Assembly: GCA_003260075.1 (NCBI GenBank)
Contig: QLIY01000214.1
Coordinates: forward strand, 2,143 to 66,142
Origin: Phallusia mammillata
Lineage: Eukaryota > Chordata > Ascidiacea > Phlebobranchia > Ascidiidae
Direction of reading: 5' to 3'
DNA: 64,000 nt
Every line of letters begins with the position of its first letter. Positions within the stretch are counted from its first letter, which is position 1. The notes below the pieces were generated by a model. The model did not search any database. It was not told the DNA's origin and saw only the letters and a list, made by a program, of their open reading frames with translations. Of the stretch, positions 60,742 through 64,000 are shown one piece after another. A program made the translations under genes and the position numbers.

Positions 60742-60869
60742 CATCAGCAGTAATGTCACTGAGAGCAAAAGAAGCAGTGAGACATCGTCCAGTGTAAAGA
60801 TGAAGGAGATGAAAGGATGATGTCCAAACCCAAGATAACCTCTCTGAATAGATGTAGTCACATGATGTG
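60742..60869 (-). CDS. Beta-trefoil lectin domain 1, exon 2
   Basis: Phase 2 to phase 1. Contains RLSWVWTSSFHLL, then GRCLTASF. The W-x-W core strand and the following 'CL' cysteine are the usual second-lobe start of ricin-B-type trefoils. No signal peptide or TM is present; extracellular location is inferred from the architecture. Confidence 0.7.
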
Positions 60870-61054
60870 CTAAAATGAAGAACAAGCTAGAAATATTTGG
60901 AATTTGTTACACTTATCTATTTTATTCAATTCTGCACATTTTATTTTACAAGCTGTAGCGTGAAGACTGCATTTACAACTAATAGGGATTGGCCGAGCCG
61001 AACCAGAACCCGAGTACTCGATACAGAGCACTTTGTACAGTAAGAACATCCTAC

Positions 61055-61193
61055 CTTCTTGCATAGAAATGAGGATTAAAATTTCCGAAAGGATTCCCGT
61101 AAGTATGATTTTGATGGTCACCATAAATACAACGCTCATCATATGAAAAAAGCTCGACCTTTCCAGAACCAACATTTTCAATCTTAAATCCAT
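61055..61193 (-). CDS. Beta-trefoil (mannose-receptor/ricin-B-type) lectin domain 1, exon 1
   Basis: Phase 1 to phase 2. The peptide has GFKIENVGSGKVELFS followed by a cysteine (ERCIYGD). This is the first beta-trefoil lobe seen in mannose-receptor family N-terminal domains ('F.I.N...C'). It follows the CTLD half exon and is followed by 60742-60869, which completes the serine codon at the junction. Confidence 0.65.
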
Positions 61194-61539
61194 CTTAACA
61201 AAAAGTAATTAAATAAAGATTTAACCTTTCTTATTTTACTGATCTCTTTAACCAATATTTAGGGCTAAAAGACCCAAAATTCAAATCAGAAAGAGCAAGT
61301 TGACAGAAAATACTAAATAAATGTTTCATCCAATGACAAAAAATACTAAATATATGTTTCAAAAATAATTTAAAACATAAACTTTTCCCCTATGTGGAAT
61401 CAAACAATTGAAAATCCTTGTTTTAATAATCATCAAAGAAATAATTGGCTTAAATCTAGAATTTTTGGAAAAGATGTGTTTTACAAGTAGACATACTTCA
61501 TTAAATCTATAGCAATATGATACCATGCAATTTGCATAC

Positions 61540-61643
61540 CTCTAATAAACGGTTTGTAGAGTGTGAAAGGTTTTTCTATTCCATCATCGACCCACTTCCA
61601 ATCTCTCTGTGTCGGGTCGTGACGTGATGGAGAGGGTTTGTCA
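61540..61643 (-). pseudogene. Partial second copy of the CTLD N-half exon
   Basis: Near-identical to 62031-62152, with the same donor. It runs into the C-run at 61644 before reaching its acceptor. Probably the other haplotype retained by the assembly. Confidence 0.7.
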
Positions 61644-62030
61644 CCCCCCCCCCGGACATTTAGTTAGTAATTATTTTGGCAAATTAATATGTGCCATTCC
61701 TAATGTAATATAGATATTTACTCATAGCTTGCAGTTCTCTTGTAATGTGTCTCTGCTAATAGTAACACCAGTAGCCTTCTTAATCAAAATGCCCCCCCCC
61801 CACTAAATAAATGTTTCATCCAATGACAAAAAATACTAAATATATGTTTTAAAATTAATTTACAACATCAAATTTTTCCTCTATGTGGAATTAATCAATT
61901 GAAAATCCTTGTTTTAATAATCATCAAAGAAATAATTGGCTGAAATCCAGAATTTTTAGAAAAGATGTGTTTTACATGTGGACATACTGCATTAAATCTA
62001 TAGCAATATGGAACCATGTATTTTGCTTAC

Positions 62031-62152
62031 CTCTAACAAACGGTCTGTAGAGTGTGAATGGTTTTTCTATCCCATCATCGACCCACTTCCAATTTCTCTG
62101 TGTTGGACTGTGGCGCGAAGGAGAGGGTTTGTCGAACAGAGACACCCAATAC
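62031..62152 (-). CDS. C-type lectin-like exon, N-terminal half
   Basis: Exon in phase 2 to phase 1. The peptide begins YWVSLFDK and contains NWKWVDDG, matching the 'YWIGL ... W.W.DG' core of C-type lectin-like domains. The expected C-terminal part with its cysteines does not follow. The next exon starts a beta-trefoil domain, and a CTLD ending appears only at 54934-55070. It is the most 5' exon recognised; earlier CTLD exons must lie beyond the window. Confidence 0.75.
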
Positions 62153-62224
62153 CTACAACATAAGGACTAACTAAGATGACCCCTCTGAAGCATCCATGTA
62201 GACCAGCAATCAAGGCAGATGGAG

Positions 62225-62440
62225 GGCATTATATCGAATCAGCTGGTCACCAAGCATTCACCATATGGCAAGGCATAGGCTAGAAAAATCTAGTCGACGG
62301 TGGGATTCGAACCCAGAACAGGAGTCTTTCCGGGACTCGCATTCTACCAACTGAGCTACACAGGCTCAGTGGAGAAACCGCCGAAAGTTGAATCACAAAC
62401 ACCGTTGCCTGCCTTGTATGCTGCACATGTCAGCTTTCTA
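62225..62440 (-). repeat. tRNA-derived SINE
   Basis: The minus strand reads TGTGTAGCTCAGTTGGTAGA (box A), then GGTTCGAATCCCAC (box B), at about 62300-62370, within a longer repeat shared with 63400-63710. The spacing is tRNA-like, but the flanks belong to the repeat, so this is a SINE and not a tRNA gene. Confidence 0.75.
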
Positions 62441-62942
62441 CCAGTACTTGAAACTTAAGGAAAAAAGCGAAGATACACATATATTTGATTATAACTGGGA
62501 TCAAGGCACTCTCGTGTGTGAATCTTCAAACCACACTCTCACTTATGTAAATCACATGTTAGACTCATTAAAGGTGTTGTACCGAATCAGCTGGTCACCT
62601 AACATATCCATATGGTAAGGAGTAGGCTACAAAAATCTAGCATGCGGTGGGGATCGAACCCACAAAAGCTGGCTACTAGGGATGGGCTAAAACTGCAAAT
62701 GTTCTGTTTGGTCTAGCACCGAGCATCTCATGTTAATGCTCATAGTCGGTGCATTGTGAGGTCATAAACATTCCCAATTCCATGCTAGTTTTGTAACTTT
62801 CCAGGGTTCCTTACATCACCAGTGGTGCAAAAAACAGTCATTTATTCTCTAGGACAGTGGTCTTCAACCTGTGGGTCGCGACCCCAAGTGGGGTCGCCGN
62901 CGGTCACCAAGCATTCACCATATGGCAAGGCATAGACTAGAC

Positions 62943-63396
62943 CAGTGCTTATCAACCTTTTTCGAAGCGGTACACGCCTTTAACGTTCACTCAAAATTTG
63001 TACACCCCAGTGAAAAATTTATTCAACCCTGTAACACACTGAATCTGTGGTCCTAACAGAAATAATGATGAGCAAAATACCAACAAACCATAATCCACTT
63101 TCTACTTCAAAGAGAACTACCATTAACAACGATTGTGAAGTGAAATATTCAACTATGACATCACAAATAGAGTTTTGTAGCTTAAAATCTATGTACACTT
63201 GAGGTGCATGTTGTGCCATGTATTGTACACTCCAGTCAGTCTGTTCTAAAACTGAAACCTGCCTATTGTGATACCTAGTCATAGGTATATTATATTATGT
63301 ATCTGGTACACCCCAGTGCACCCCATCAAAGTGGTACACCCTTTAAAAATTATGGTACACCCTAGGGTGTACAATATACCCGGTGGAAAAGCACTG
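62943..63396. mobile_element. hAT-type element inserted in a SINE
   Basis: Left end CAGTGCTTATCAACC, right end GGTGGAAAAGCACTG. Flanks GACTAGAC (62935-62942) and GGCTAGAC (63397-63404) match at 7 of 8. SINE sequence (GGCATAGACTAGAC / GGCTAGACAAATCTAG) continues on both sides, so the insertion is younger than the SINE. Confidence 0.7.
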
Positions 63397-63399
63397 GGC

Positions 63400-63720
63400 T
63401 AGACAAATCTAGTATGCGCTGGGATTCGAACCCACAACAGGAGTCCTTCCAGGACTCACGTTCTACCAACTGCGCTACGCAGGCTCAGTGGAGAATCTGC
63501 CGAAAGTTGAATCACAAACACCGTTGCCTGCTTTGTATGCTGCACATGTCAGCTTTCTACCAGTACCTGGAACTTAAGGAAAAAAGCAAAGATAAACATA
63601 TATTTGACTATAACTGGGATCAAGGAACTCTCGTGTGTGAATCTTCAAACCACACTCTTATCTATGTAAATCACAGCATGCTAGACCCATTAAAGGTGTT
63701 GTACTGAATTAGCTGGTCAC
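63400..63720 (-). repeat. tRNA-derived SINE copy
   Basis: Matches 62270-62630 over about 300 bp, including the tRNA-like boxes and the TTCTACCAGTACCTGGAACTT tail. Another hAT-like end (AACTGTGGGTCGTGACCCC) starts at about 63735. Confidence 0.7.
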
Positions 63721-64000
63721 CTAGCACAGGACTTCTCAAACTGTGGGTCGTGACCCCAATCGGGGTCGCGTAATATAATTTTGGGGTCGCGAAACATTAT
63801 GGGTTATTATGTCAGTCACAATAAAGGGTATACGTGCGCACATTTATTGTTCAAACATCATTCCCGTGTATTTAAACTGCTATAAACACATTTTGTAGAC
63901 CTTAAAAGAGTGTTACCGACCTAGTAGCCATATGCGCCAGACTTTTTTATGCCTATTGTGTGCAAACAATGCAAAAAAGCAGATACNNNNNNNNNNNNNN

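Larger units (their letters stand above)
7929..62152 (-). other. Giant mosaic receptor gene (lectin / ~30 CCP / F5/8C / PLAT / polycystin-1-like TM), 5'-incomplete
   Basis: Gene span inferred by chaining about 50 minus-strand exons. Each exon has AG and GT borders, and adjoining exons agree in phase (mostly phase 1; phases 0 and 2 also match where used). No junction codon is a stop. Domain order: CTLD first half, beta-trefoil, linker, Link, CTLD second half, CCPs with a second beta-trefoil, discoidin-like domain, TM1, PLAT, TM2-5, stop. The first exon seen starts in phase 2, so upstream exons lie outside the window. Weak points are the Link-to-CTLD junction (lost at a C-run join) and the 8961-11515 region, which is scrambled by joins. 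Two or more adjacent genes cannot be fully excluded, but CCP to F5/8C to TM continuity is well supported. Confidence 0.7.

Noticed and set aside
62290..62380. tRNA gene
   Set aside because: Box A and box B are present, but the same unit recurs at 39.2, 41.1 and 63.4 kb with conserved non-tRNA flanks; it is a SINE.
62388..62618. Small plus-strand protein also seen at 63414-63707
   Set aside because: Both ORFs lie in the same repeat family and owe their similarity to it; no codon bias or domain.

Overview
The window looks like animal nuclear DNA, most likely from an ascidian tunicate of the Ciona type. Introns are short (about 0.1-2 kb), the DNA is AT-rich and crowded with small DNA transposons, and the only convincing gene is a mosaic of extracellular domains split by phase-1 introns. 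Neighbouring near-duplicate copies differ by roughly 5-6%, with changes concentrated in third codon positions in one reading frame. That fits two haplotypes of a very polymorphic species. The species call is an inference.

Layout. 1-7.9 kb is intergenic: tandem repeats, a dispersed repeat, CRE-like palindromes and very long C tracts. From 7929 to 62152 the minus strand carries what reads as ONE giant gene of about 50 recognisable exons. Its 5' end lies beyond the right edge. I reconstructed the exons from GT/AG sites; at nearly every junction the intron phase agrees with the next exon and no junction codon is a stop. 62.2-64 kb is repeat-rich, with tRNA-derived SINEs and a hAT-type element. 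I found no convincing plus-strand gene.

Predicted protein, N to C: N-terminal half of a C-type lectin fold (WxWxDDG); a mannose-receptor-like beta-trefoil (ricin-B-type, QxW) lectin domain; a linker; a Link domain; the C-terminal half of a C-type lectin fold ending PFIC; about 30 sushi/CCP modules, one of which appears interrupted by a second beta-trefoil; a discoidin (F5/8C)-like domain; TM1; a PLAT domain; then TM2-TM5 of a polycystin-1-like membrane region, with a stop soon after TM5. No GPS/GAIN or REJ domain and no TM6-11 channel part is seen. It would be a very large cell-surface receptor with carbohydrate- and hyaluronan-binding type modules outside and a polycystin-like membrane anchor.

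Sequence quality. More than 50 runs of C (about 8-14 nt, a few about 60-90 nt), always C on the plus strand, mark places where the sequence stops and then restarts with a near-copy of DNA 50-1200 bp earlier. Single N characters at 59134 and 62900 mark the same kind of join. The simplest reading is overlapping haplotype contigs placed end to end, so many exons also appear as partial second copies. These copies are annotated as such and should not be counted as extra exons.
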